64,000 nt of DNA from Oceanisphaera sp. IT1-181 (lineage in GTDB: Bacteria > Pseudomonadota > Gammaproteobacteria > Enterobacterales > Aeromonadaceae): assembly GCF_033807535.1 (NCBI RefSeq), contig NZ_CP136856.1, positions 2,227,001-2,291,000 on the forward strand, read 5' to 3'. The position numbers and the translations under genes were made by a program. This document shows, one piece after another, positions 37,620 to 45,707 of the stretch (position 1 is its first letter; each line of letters begins with the position of its first letter). Below the pieces are notes generated by a model. That model was not told the DNA's origin. It saw only the letters and a program-made list of their open reading frames with translations, and made no database searches.

Positions 37620-38438
37620 ATGGTTAACAGCAATCTGCTTAATAACGACCCGATTCACATTAGTGGAATTTCGGCGTTTCAAGACAACTATATCTGGCTG
37701 CTTGCCAATAACAAGCAAGCCGTGGTGGTGGATCCGGGTCAAGCTGAACCGGTGGCGAGAGTGCTGGCCGAGCGCGAGCTGGAATTAAGCGCCATTTTGA
37801 TCACCCATCATCATTATGATCATACGGGTGGCGTTAAAGACTTACTGAAACAGTGGCCGAACGCCAAAATATATGCGCCCAGTGCCGAGCCGCTGCCCGC
37901 CTCCAGCGCCATTGGCGTGACCGACGGCGATACTGTGCTTGTGCCAGAGCTCGGGCTGGAATTTTCGGTGCTGTCGGTGCCGGGCCATACCTTAGGCCAC
38001 ATTGCCTTTTATGAGCCCACGGGGATCGCTAATCTGCCCTTACTGTTTTGTGGTGATACGCTGTTTTCCGGCGGTTGTGGTCGCTTGTTTGAGGGCACAC
38101 CTGAGCAGATGCATCAGTCGTTAACCCGTTTGGCTGCCCTGCCCGACGCTACCTTGGTGTATTGTACCCATGAGTACACACAATCTAACTTGGCTTTTTG
38201 TCATTCTGTGGAGCCAAACAACGCTGAATTGAAAAAACATCTACAAAAAATAGCGAAATTACGCCAACAAGGTGTGCCCAGTTTGCCCTCTTCAATTGGC
38301 CTAGAAAAAGCCATTAATGTGTTCTTGCGCCCCCATGTGGCGGGGGTTAAGGCCCGATTGCAAGCTCATACTGGATTGGAGCTAGATGAAGACATCAAGG
38401 TGTTCGCTGCACTTAGGCGCTGGAAAGACGTTTTTTAA
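37620..38438 (+). CDS. gloB: Hydroxyacylglutathione hydrolase (glyoxalase II)
   Basis: 272 residues, a metallo-beta-lactamase fold. Metal ligands are seen in THHHYDHTGG (62-71), the His of VPGHTLGH, Asp in LFCGDTLFSGGCGR and His in YCTHEYT. The C-terminal helical domain with GLEKAINVFLRP and KVFAALRRWKD binds glutathione thioester. Hydrolyses S-D-lactoylglutathione in methylglyoxal detoxification. Divergent from the methyltransferase gene. Confidence 0.95.
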   Translation: MVNSNLLNNDPIHISGISAFQDNYIWLLANNKQAVVVDPGQAEPVARVLAERELELSAILITHHHYDHTGGVKDLLKQWPNAKIYAPSAEPLPASSAIGVTDGDTVLVPELGLEFSVLSVPGHTLGHIAFYEPTGIANLPLLFCGDTLFSGGCGRLFEGTPEQMHQSLTRLAALPDATLVYCTHEYTQSNLAFCHSVEPNNAELKKHLQKIAKLRQQGVPSLPSSIGLEKAINVFLRPHVAGVKARLQAHTGLELDEDIKVFAALRRWKDVF

Positions 38439-38501
38439 CGAACTTGCTTCTGTTGCTCACAAAGCATACACTGGCCGCCGTTTTAAAGAGACGCGGACAC
38501 C

Positions 38502-39905
38502 ATGAGAAGACTCTGTATCATTACAGGTGCTTTACTCCTGGCGGGCTGCCAAGGATTTAATTCTTCTGGCCACCAGGACAGCACCGATAAGAAAGCGGAT
38601 AAGTCGCTTTACCAAACATCATCGATCCATGCATCGTTACAAACACACAATCGAACTGCCGACTTAGGTCGAGCCTACAGCACTGCGCCCCACTCATCAT
38701 CTAATCGGCAACAACGCCAACAGGTGGAAGTAGAAGTGGAGGCAAAACAAACAGATTTGTGGCTCGACTTAGCTAAGCAAATGCAACTTGATGTGCCCCT
38801 CGATCACCCTAGAGTTGTCGCTCAGCGCAAGTGGTACCTCAAACACCCCAGCTATATGCGTTCTGTATCTGAACGCGCCAGACCGTTTCTCTATCTCATC
38901 AAGGAAGAGATAGAGAAACGGAACATGCCAATGGAACTGGTATTATTGCCGGTGGTTGAAAGTACCTTTGACCCGAAAGCTTATTCGCACGGTCATGCGG
39001 CCGGTTTGTGGCAAATGCTACAAGGAACCGGTAAGAACTTTGGGCTGCATTTCGATAGTTTTTATGACGGTCGTTATGACGTGATGGCCTCGACGCGTGC
39101 AGCACTGGATTACCTCGAATACCTCAATGGTTTCTTCGATGGTGATTGGGTATTGGCGCTGGCCGCCTATAACTCAGGCGAAGGCCGCGTACAGCGCGCC
39201 ATGAAAGCCAACCGTCGCCAAGGCAAGCCCACTGATTATTGGTCTTTGTCTTTGCCCAAGGAAACGCAAAATTACGTGCCTAAGCTGTTGGCGTTAGCCG
39301 CCATCTTAAAGCACGACTCGCACTACGGCATGGACATACCTGCGCTGCCTAATCGCCCACAATTAGCGGTGATTGAAGTAGAAGGCCAAGTAGATTTAAA
39401 TATGGCGGCAGATTTAGCCGGCATGAACCGTGGTCGACTGAAAGAGCTAAACCCCGCCTATAAGAAAGCGTCGACTTCGCCCTCACGCAGTGCGGAAATT
39501 TTAGTTCCGGTGGCCCATGCCGAAGGTTTTGAAATCGCCATGGCCGACCTGCCAGAGCCAGAGCGCGCTCCTAAAGGTCAGTATATTGTGCGCCGCGGCG
39601 ACAGCTTAGGTGTGATTGCTAAACGCCATGGCACCACTGTAGAGGCGCTGCGCCAGGCGAACAATATCAGGGGCAATAATATCCGTACTGGTCAATCGCT
39701 GGTACTGTCGGGCACCTATGTGGCCGCTGCTGCCCCAACGGCAAGCAAATCAGGCAGTGTTTATAAGGTGAAAAGAGGCGACTCTTTATCTGCGATAGCT
39801 AACCGCTTTAGCGTCAGCATCAATGAGTTGCTGAGCTGGAATCAGTTAGCCAATAGACACAGCCTACGCGCCGGGCAAAGCTTAATCGTGGCCAATTCAC
39901 GTTAA
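38502..39905 (+). CDS. mltD: Membrane-bound lytic murein transglycosylase D
   Basis: 467 residues. Lipoprotein signal with lipobox LLAGC at about 13-17. The lytic transglycosylase domain has the catalytic Glu in LPVVESTFDPKAYS and the motif AAGLWQML and ALAAYNSGEGRVQRA. Two C-terminal LysM domains (YIVRRGDSLGVIAKRHG and YKVKRGDSLSAIANRFS) bind peptidoglycan. Outer-membrane anchored murein cleavage. Followed by a terminator at 39942. Confidence 0.95.
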   Translation: MRRLCIITGALLLAGCQGFNSSGHQDSTDKKADKSLYQTSSIHASLQTHNRTADLGRAYSTAPHSSSNRQQRQQVEVEVEAKQTDLWLDLAKQMQLDVPLDHPRVVAQRKWYLKHPSYMRSVSERARPFLYLIKEEIEKRNMPMELVLLPVVESTFDPKAYSHGHAAGLWQMLQGTGKNFGLHFDSFYDGRYDVMASTRAALDYLEYLNGFFDGDWVLALAAYNSGEGRVQRAMKANRRQGKPTDYWSLSLPKETQNYVPKLLALAAILKHDSHYGMDIPALPNRPQLAVIEVEGQVDLNMAADLAGMNRGRLKELNPAYKKASTSPSRSAEILVPVAHAEGFEIAMADLPEPERAPKGQYIVRRGDSLGVIAKRHGTTVEALRQANNIRGNNIRTGQSLVLSGTYVAAAAPTASKSGSVYKVKRGDSLSAIANRFSVSINELLSWNQLANRHSLRAGQSLIVANSR

Positions 39906-39941
39906 GATACAGCCGCAAGCGCCGAACACTCAGCGCTAAAC

Positions 39942-39973
39942 AAAAAACACCGAGCCTAAGCTCGGTGTTTTTA
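39942..39973. terminator. Bidirectional rho-independent terminator after mltD
   Basis: AAAAAACACCGAG-CCTAAG-CTCGGTGTTTTTA, a perfect stem bounded by A- and T-runs. Works for mltD and possibly for incoming minus-strand transcripts. The same stem recurs at 47867 and 61254. Confidence 0.85.
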
Positions 39974-40141
39974 TTTGTGCAGCACAGAGAAAAATGACTC
40001 TGCATGCTGGCGTAATACCATTCTGGAAAACTAATTGATCAGATTTTTACAAACCCTAACCTTCGTCCTTGCGAGGAGTGCAACGACGCGGCAATCCAGA
40101 GTTATGTACCGCGCCGCTGTAGCGTGGATTGCCGCGCTACG

Positions 40142-40411
40142 CTCTTTATAAATAACAGTGCCCACTACCAACAGCTAAAGCGAGATCCTGATATGCATCA
40201 GGAAGACGGCTAAAGCAAAACATATCGTACTCTGTAGCAGCCACTTTAGTCGGCAGGTTTGCGCAGCAAAACGTCAAGCCAAACTGGCGCAGCACCCTCT
40301 ATATAAAACAGTGCCCACTATCAAACAGCTAAAACGAGATCCTGATGTGCATCAGGAAGACGGCTAAAAAAAACATATCGCACTCATATCGCACTCTGTA
40401 GCAGCCACTTT
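40142..40411. repeat. Two tandem copies of a ~110-bp extragenic repeat
   Basis: Copy 1 (40142-40248) and copy 2 (40297-40411) share CTCT-TATA, CAGTGCCCACTA, the palindrome CCTGATRTGCATCAGG, AAGACGGCTAAA, CATATCG and CTCTGTAGCAGCCACTTT. A partial third copy with CCTGACGTGCGTCAGGAAG lies at 47690-47725. They fill most of the 507-bp mltD-yciA gap (39906-40412), in which no gene is seen. Confidence 0.7.
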
Positions 40412-40412
40412 G

Positions 40413-40805
40413 TTAGCGGTTAATCACCCGCGGTCGGCCATGTTCATCGATGGCCACATACACAAATTGTGCCTGTGCCACCTGGTAGCGAGTACCGCCT
40501 TCTGGGGTTAATATCGGTTTCACCCACACCTCGACTTGTACGGTAATAGAGGTGCGCCCCACTTTAAGCAGCTCACCATGAGTGCAGACCACATCGCCCA
40601 CTTTAACGGGGCGCGAAAAATTCATTTCACTGACCGCTACCGTGCCCACGCGACCCAGCGCAATTTCATTGGCCAGCAAGCTGCCGCCTAAGTCCATTTG
40701 TGACATGATCCAACCGCCAAAAATATCGCCATTGGCATTGGTATCGGCAGGCATGGCCATGGTGCGCATCAATAAGTCGCCTTTTGGATCTGCTTGATCA
40801 CTCAT
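40413..40805 (-). CDS. yciA: Acyl-CoA thioesterase YciA
   Basis: 130 residues, hotdog fold. Conserved segments include MPADTNANGDIFGGWIMSQMDLGG with the catalytic Asp, and MNFSRPVKVGDVVCTHGELL. Hydrolyses short to long acyl-CoA thioesters in the cytoplasm. Single gene divergent from yjjX. Confidence 0.93.
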   Translation of the reverse strand: MSDQADPKGDLLMRTMAMPADTNANGDIFGGWIMSQMDLGGSLLANEIALGRVGTVAVSEMNFSRPVKVGDVVCTHGELLKVGRTSITVQVEVWVKPILTPEGGTRYQVAQAQFVYVAIDEHGRPRVINR

Positions 40806-40971
40806 TGCACTTTTCTCTTTGTTGAAAAATTGTTAAATAAACTGCTGAAATTAAATTGTTAAAGCTAAAACTGGCATAATGATACCTTGGCTATTAGCCT
40901 GCCACTATTAACCATTTAGGTAAAACTAATGGGAATGATGCTCTCAAGTACAAAGCTCAGAGGAAAAAGCC

Positions 40972-41517
40972 ATGCTGCAGGTTATTGTGGCTTCATTAAG
41001 CCCAGCTAAAATTGAGGCGGCACGTTTGGCCTTAGCGCAATTGTTGCCGGAGTCGCCATTAGTCGTGACCGGTGTGGCCGTTAAATCAGGAGTGGCTGAG
41101 CAACCGATGAGCGACACCGAGACCTATCAAGGTGCACGGCAGCGCGCATTCGCCGCTAAAACCTTATTGCCCGAGGCGGACTTGTGGATTGGCATGGAAG
41201 GTGGCGTAGAGTTTAGTGATCTTCAGCTTAATCCCCATCACTGCATCACCTTTGCTTGGATCCAGGTATTAGGCCAGGCACTGGATAATGCCAGCCGCAG
41301 TGCGAGCTTAACGCTACCGCCCAAAGTGGCACAGGCACTCGCGAACGGCGAAGCGCTGGGCCCCGCCATGGATCGCTTATTTCGGCAAAGCCACAACCGA
41401 CCCACAGGCGGCGCCATTGGCATTTTAACTCAGCAGCATTTAACACGACGCACTGTGTATCGCGACACCCTGATCTTGGCACTGACGCCTTGGCTTAATC
41501 CGCAGCTGTATCGCTAA
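40972..41517 (+). CDS. yjjX: Inosine/xanthosine triphosphatase (YjjX)
   Basis: 181 residues from ATG 40972 with AGAGGA six bases upstream. ITPase-like fold of the DUF84/YjjX type: VASLSPAKIEAARLAL, VAEQPMSDTETYQGARQRA, WIGMEGGVEF, RPTGGAIGILTQQHLTR. House-cleaning phosphatase for non-canonical purine nucleotides. Length matches the family. Confidence 0.9.
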   Translation: MLQVIVASLSPAKIEAARLALAQLLPESPLVVTGVAVKSGVAEQPMSDTETYQGARQRAFAAKTLLPEADLWIGMEGGVEFSDLQLNPHHCITFAWIQVLGQALDNASRSASLTLPPKVAQALANGEALGPAMDRLFRQSHNRPTGGAIGILTQQHLTRRTVYRDTLILALTPWLNPQLYR

Positions 41518-41641
41518 GGGCAGCGCGAGCACTGTGATTCTTTGTTTAACTTACAGCTTACAAGTGCATCAGAACCTGCTGCGCAGGTTTGCACGGCTAA
41601 AGCGCGTGCCTACATCCGTGCTGTATGTGAATATTGGTACT

Positions 41642-42472
41642 TCAGTTCCTATTCCGCTCCGCTAACCAGTCAAACCAGTCGGTGACCAGATAATCTAAGC
41701 CTAGGTAGCGACTAATGGCCGAGCCATCTATGGTTTTACCCTCACCGCCACCACTAAACTCTGGTGGTGCTAAACCGCGAAGCTTAGCGGCTTGGCTGTA
41801 AAATTCTCGGCGGCTTGGATGATGGGGCGCACTCACGTTAAGTACACTCGGCCAATCGTTACGCGCCAATAAGGCGGGTATAATACGCAACAAGTCTTCT
41901 TGCGCCACTAAATTAATCGGCTCTTCACCGCCCTCAAAGCTGCGCCCTGCTAAAAAGCGACCCGGCTCACGACTGCCCCCCACTAAACCTGATAAACGCA
42001 GGCACATAACTTGAGAAACGCCGCTAGCATGCATGGCATTTTCGGTGGCTTGCATGCGCTCGCCCCGCTCTGAGTCTGGTTTAGCATCGGCTTCGCGCTG
42101 CGCGCCTAGGCCACTGTATATAGAGGTGGCGCTGGTAAAAAGTAACCGTTGCACTCCCCCGTCTGCGGCTAAGCGCGCCACTTCACCGAGGCGCTGGGCA
42201 TAATTATCAACCTTGCCCGGCGGCACACATAAAATTAAGGTATCGGCCGACAGCTCTGTTGGCCACAGTGCCGGCAGCGGCGCATTTAAATTCCACAATA
42301 AAGTCTGAATACCTAACGCGGCCAGCCGGCTGGCTTTATCCGCGGTGGTAGTGGTGCCTGCCACTTGATAGCCAAGCTGTTGTAAGGTTAGGGCTAATGG
42401 CTCCCCTAACCAGCCCAAACCAATAATGGCGACGCGATGCGACTGACTACTACTGGTGAGGTTAGTAGACAT
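41642..42472 (-). CDS. NAD(P)-binding epimerase-like protein (YeeZ-like)
   Basis: 276 residues. Rossmann N-terminus with IIGLGWLGEPLALTL, then an extended SDR fold (LLFTSATSIYSG, VLNVSAPHHPSRREFY). It resembles E. coli YeeZ, an uncharacterised SDR. The ATG overlaps the stop of slt by 11 bases on the same strand, so it is co-transcribed with slt. Substrate unknown. Confidence 0.82.
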   Translation of the reverse strand: MSTNLTSSSQSHRVAIIGLGWLGEPLALTLQQLGYQVAGTTTTADKASRLAALGIQTLLWNLNAPLPALWPTELSADTLILCVPPGKVDNYAQRLGEVARLAADGGVQRLLFTSATSIYSGLGAQREADAKPDSERGERMQATENAMHASGVSQVMCLRLSGLVGGSREPGRFLAGRSFEGGEEPINLVAQEDLLRIIPALLARNDWPSVLNVSAPHHPSRREFYSQAAKLRGLAPPEFSGGGEGKTIDGSAISRYLGLDYLVTDWFDWLAERNRN

Positions 42473-44369
42473 AATTCAGCTCATTAGGCGTGATAAAGGT
42501 TTTCGGTTGGCCCAACATATCTTGGTAGATCACCGAATAATACAGCACACTTTGCACGTAGCCGCGGGTCTCTCGATATGGGATATTTTCTACCCAGACA
42601 TCTAACGGCCGTGAGCCACTGTTACGCAACCATGAATCAATTCGGCCTGGGCCTGCGTTATAAGCGGCGATGGCGGCCACGCGATTATTGCTGTAACGGT
42701 CGAGCATTTGTTTAAAGTAACTGGAGCCCAGCTCAATATTCACGTCGGCACGGTACACGTCTGACGCTTGTCTAAAGCCGGTAATATTAAACTTTTTCGC
42801 CGTCTCTTTAGCAGTGCCGGGCATTAATTGCATTAAGCCGCCAGCACCCACAGGTGAGCGCGCTTGTTCATAAAAGGCGCTTTCTTGGCGAGTAATGGCA
42901 AATAAGGTGGCTTCATTCACGCCTAACAACTGTGCTTGGCGTTGAAAGTCAGGGCGATAGACCACGGGGAAGCGCAAGTCTAAATGATCCCAAGCCTGCA
43001 GTTGAATACTGGCTTGAATAGACTTATCAAACCAACCCAACTGCAGCGCTAAGCTGCCCAGCGCCAAGCCATCAGCCTCACTCACTTTACCCAGCATATG
43101 ATACCACTCGCTACGGGCGGCGGTTTTATTGCCCAGCGCCAGCCATTCTTCGGTTCTGGAAAAAGCAGGCCAGCGGGCGCGGGCTTGGCTTAAGGTCGGT
43201 GCAGACGGTAAAGGTTTTTTCAGTAAGGCATAGGGTACTTTGCTCTGTTGTGCCGCTAAAAATCCGTAATAATCACGATTATTGGCCGCTAACTTCCAAG
43301 CTTTGTCACCGTCACCATGACGATTTTGTGCTTTAAGGGCACGGCCACGCCAATACTGCCAACGGCTGTCTTGTTGAGTTTCGGCGGACAAACGATCAAT
43401 CCAGCCGGGCAAATGTTGCCAATCTTGTTCCCAAATGGCTAAGCGCGCACGCAGTTCAAATAAATCTTCATTGCCCACCACAGGTAAGCGGCTGTCTAAC
43501 CAGCTGCGATAATCATGGGTGCGATTAAACATTAACCGTTGCGCTAACTTTTGCTCAATACGTGCTACTTGCGCGTTAGTTAAGCCCGCTTGGCGCTGAT
43601 ATTTAGGGTACAAGCTCATCACTTGGGTATATTCGGTGTCGGCTAATTTCGCCAAGGCCAAACTGAGCGCCGTCTTCTGCGCCTCGCCCGATACGCGCAC
43701 TAAGTCACCTTTAAGTAACTGATTGGGGTTTTTGTCTAACGACTGCAACAGCTCGCTGGCCGGCTGGGCCGCAGGGCTAAGCTGACGGCCCAGATAGGTC
43801 ACTAAACCGTGATCTTCTTTTTCATAAGCGAGCAGCATGCGCTGCCAAATATCGTCATCATTGCGACCACCGGCGGTGTGCCAGGCATCAAACAAAGGAT
43901 CGCAAGCCGTGGCGCGTGATCCGCCATGCAGCCACATTAGTTTGGCACCGGCCAGCGCGGTGTTTCTATCGCCGGTGGCCCACTTAGCGCGATAATGTGC
44001 GCACTGCAGCACTTCACTCGAGGGCAGTTGGGGATATAAGGTTAAAAATTCGCTCCAACGCTGTTCATTTGCTAAGCGATGCAGAAAACGGCCTTCTAAC
44101 CTGTCTGCCACCAAAGAGTCGGGGTAGCGGTGCATAAACTCCACCACCTGAGTGGTGCTCAGATTAGTGATGCGATCTGCCAGCAATTGAAAATCTAAAT
44201 AAGGGGTCAACGGATAGCCATCCAAGCCTTGGCGCAGTTGCTTAAAGCTGGCCACGTCGTTTTTATTTAGCGCCTGCTCGGCTTGGCGATATTGTTCGCG
44301 CAGTGAAGACGCCTGCACGCTGACGCTCATGCCTAATAGCAGCAAACTTACTCCTAACCAAACTTTCAC
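42462..44369 (-). CDS. slt: Soluble lytic murein transglycosylase
   Basis: 635 residues from GTG 44369, which has AAGGGG seven bases upstream and begins a clean signal peptide (VKVWLGVSLLLLGMSVSVQA); the frame extends 20 codons to an ATG but without a plausible signal. The long N-terminal part is the helical superhelix (U and L domains) of Slt70. The C-terminal catalytic domain has ITRQESAFYEQARSPVGAGG (catalytic Glu), LMQLMPGTA and AIAAYNAGPGRIDSW. Periplasmic peptidoglycan turnover. Confidence 0.93.
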   Translation of the reverse strand: MKVWLGVSLLLLGMSVSVQASSLREQYRQAEQALNKNDVASFKQLRQGLDGYPLTPYLDFQLLADRITNLSTTQVVEFMHRYPDSLVADRLEGRFLHRLANEQRWSEFLTLYPQLPSSEVLQCAHYRAKWATGDRNTALAGAKLMWLHGGSRATACDPLFDAWHTAGGRNDDDIWQRMLLAYEKEDHGLVTYLGRQLSPAAQPASELLQSLDKNPNQLLKGDLVRVSGEAQKTALSLALAKLADTEYTQVMSLYPKYQRQAGLTNAQVARIEQKLAQRLMFNRTHDYRSWLDSRLPVVGNEDLFELRARLAIWEQDWQHLPGWIDRLSAETQQDSRWQYWRGRALKAQNRHGDGDKAWKLAANNRDYYGFLAAQQSKVPYALLKKPLPSAPTLSQARARWPAFSRTEEWLALGNKTAARSEWYHMLGKVSEADGLALGSLALQLGWFDKSIQASIQLQAWDHLDLRFPVVYRPDFQRQAQLLGVNEATLFAITRQESAFYEQARSPVGAGGLMQLMPGTAKETAKKFNITGFRQASDVYRADVNIELGSSYFKQMLDRYSNNRVAAIAAYNAGPGRIDSWLRNSGSRPLDVWVENIPYRETRGYVQSVLYYSVIYQDMLGQPKTFITPNELNYVY

Positions 44370-44796
44370 AAACGCACCCCTTAATAACGAATAGAGAGCT
44401 ATCCTATGTAATAGTGTCAACACTGCCAATGGGGATCGCGAAATAATCTGCTTAAACCAGACAATTGGCGGCGCACAGCGTCAAATGCGCACCAATAAGT
44501 ACCGGATACAGAGCAGTAGAATGAGATGCTGCACAAAGTAGACAAAGTAAAGAACGACTAGCCAGAGTAAAGCACAGCTGTTAGGTTAAGAGTACAGGCA
44601 GGGATTTATCCATTCGAGTCTGACTTAAAGCGGTCGACTCTGACAAGACTAAAATGTGGGTAGCGGCGACTGGGTCACAGATTTTTAACCCACTCGCCAT
44701 AGCGCCACCAAAGGTTGATATGGATCACATTATTTAACGTCGGTCAGGGTAGTCTGAAGTTGTACACAAACAAGAGCACACCCAGGGGGTTATTTT
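44370..44796. other. Divergent slt-raiA intergenic region
   Basis: 427 bp. It must hold the promoters of slt (minus) and raiA (plus), which I cannot assign. The raiA ribosome-binding site is a GGGGG run at 44785-44789. No repeat or gene is seen. Confidence 0.4.
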
Positions 44797-45195
44797 ATGT
44801 CCATCACTATTACCAGTACCGTCATCGACATTTCTCCCGCCATCCGTGAACGGATTGAGAGTCGCTTTGAAAAACTGTCTCGTCGCCAAGTCGACTTAAT
44901 CACGCCCCATGTGATTATTAATAAAGAAGGTCTGAAGTACCAAGTTGAAGCCACCGCCGGTGTGCGCCACGACACCCTGTTCGCCAAGGCAGAAGACGAT
45001 AACCTATATGCTGCGATTAAAGACTTAGGTCAAAAGCTTGAGCGCCAGCTAAACCGTTATGCTGACAAACCCCTCGCCCAGCGCGCCGTTGCCGGTCAAG
45101 CAGCTGGTGCTGGTGTAGTAGGAGCCGCCGTTGCCGCCAACCTAGATGAAGGTTTAAGTGAAGAATTTGCACAGCAATTTGACGAAGAAGAATAA
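44797..45195 (+). CDS. raiA: Ribosome-associated inhibitor / hibernation factor RaiA (YfiA)
   Basis: 132 residues. The HPF/RaiA fold is clear: SPAIRERIESRFEKLSRRQ, TPHVIINKEGLKYQVEAT, DNLYAAIKDLGQKLERQLNR. It is about 20 residues longer than E. coli RaiA, with an Ala/Gly-rich linker (VAGQAAGAGVVGAAVAAN) before an acidic tail (EEFAQQFDEEE). Blocks the A-site of idle ribosomes in stationary phase. Located upstream of the pheA leader as in E. coli. Confidence 0.92.
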   Translation: MSITITSTVIDISPAIRERIESRFEKLSRRQVDLITPHVIINKEGLKYQVEATAGVRHDTLFAKAEDDNLYAAIKDLGQKLERQLNRYADKPLAQRAVAGQAAGAGVVGAAVAANLDEGLSEEFAQQFDEEE

Positions 45196-45261
45196 CCTCA
45201 CCGAGTAGCGTTAAGCCGTCAGCATTGAGCGAACCGCTACTGACAACAGGGAACATCAAAT

Positions 45262-45296
45262 AAAAAAGAGGCCGAATTTATTCGGCCTCTTTTTTA
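45262..45296. terminator. Terminator after raiA
   Basis: AAAAAAGAGGCCGAA-TTTA-TTCGGCCTCTTTTTTA, a perfect 15-bp stem with flanking A and T runs. Separates raiA from the pheA leader transcript. Confidence 0.9.
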
Positions 45297-45436
45297 TTGC
45301 TAAGTAAGGCGTGAGGGGTGAAGCTTTTATTACTGGCTTTCGAATACAGCTTCCGCTAACTCAAGCGCTTTTTTCGATGTTTCAGGTTAACTGTGGTAGT
45401 TTTAGCTGAATTTCTTAAAAGTGCTTGCCAGTGTGT

Positions 45437-45514
45437 GTGCTTTTCAGTATTTGTAGGCTGGTGTTTTTCTTTCACTGCTTTTTTGTCGTTGTTTATGGTG
45501 CAATCACGGCTTGA
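45437..45514 (+). CDS. pheL: Candidate phe leader peptide (pheL)
   Basis: A short frame containing VFFFHCFFVVVYGAITA with five Phe in seven residues, ending TGA at 45512-45514. It lies upstream of pheA and 70 bases before a rho-independent hairpin, exactly where a Phe-rich leader should be. There is no ATG; GTG codons at 45437 and 45461 are candidate starts, and the Shine-Dalgarno match is weak. Role inferred: ribosome stalling at Phe codons when Phe-tRNA is scarce prevents terminator formation. Confidence 0.6.
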   Translation: MLFSICRLVFFFHCFFVVVYGAITA

Positions 45515-45584
45515 GTGCCTGGCCACGGTTGAGCCGCGCTAAGTCCGGCATTAGCTTTCAAAAAATGAGTGAAAGACGAACAGC

Positions 45585-45610
45585 AAAGCCTCCTACTAGG
45601 AGGCTTTTTT
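45585..45610 (+). terminator. pheA attenuator terminator
   Basis: AAAGCCTCCT-ACT-AGGAGGCTTTTTT, ~100 bases before pheA and after the Phe-rich leader frame. The upstream stretch 45507-45560 has segments (GGCTTGAGTGCC, GGTTGAGCC, GGCATTAGC) that can form alternative pairings. Confidence 0.8.
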
Positions 45611-45707
45611 ATGACGTCGCACTCTTTGTTAAATGACACTTTTTAGATAACAGCGATTAGATGACACTTGTCTTAGGTGACATTCTTTAAGTAATAAGGA
45701 AGCTCCA

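Noticed and set aside
45430..45540. Second Phe-containing frame overlapping the leader (SVFVGWCFSFTAFLSLF)
   Set aside because: It reads past the leader position into the antiterminator region without a matching stop; the frame with five Phe in seven residues ending at 45514 fits attenuation better.
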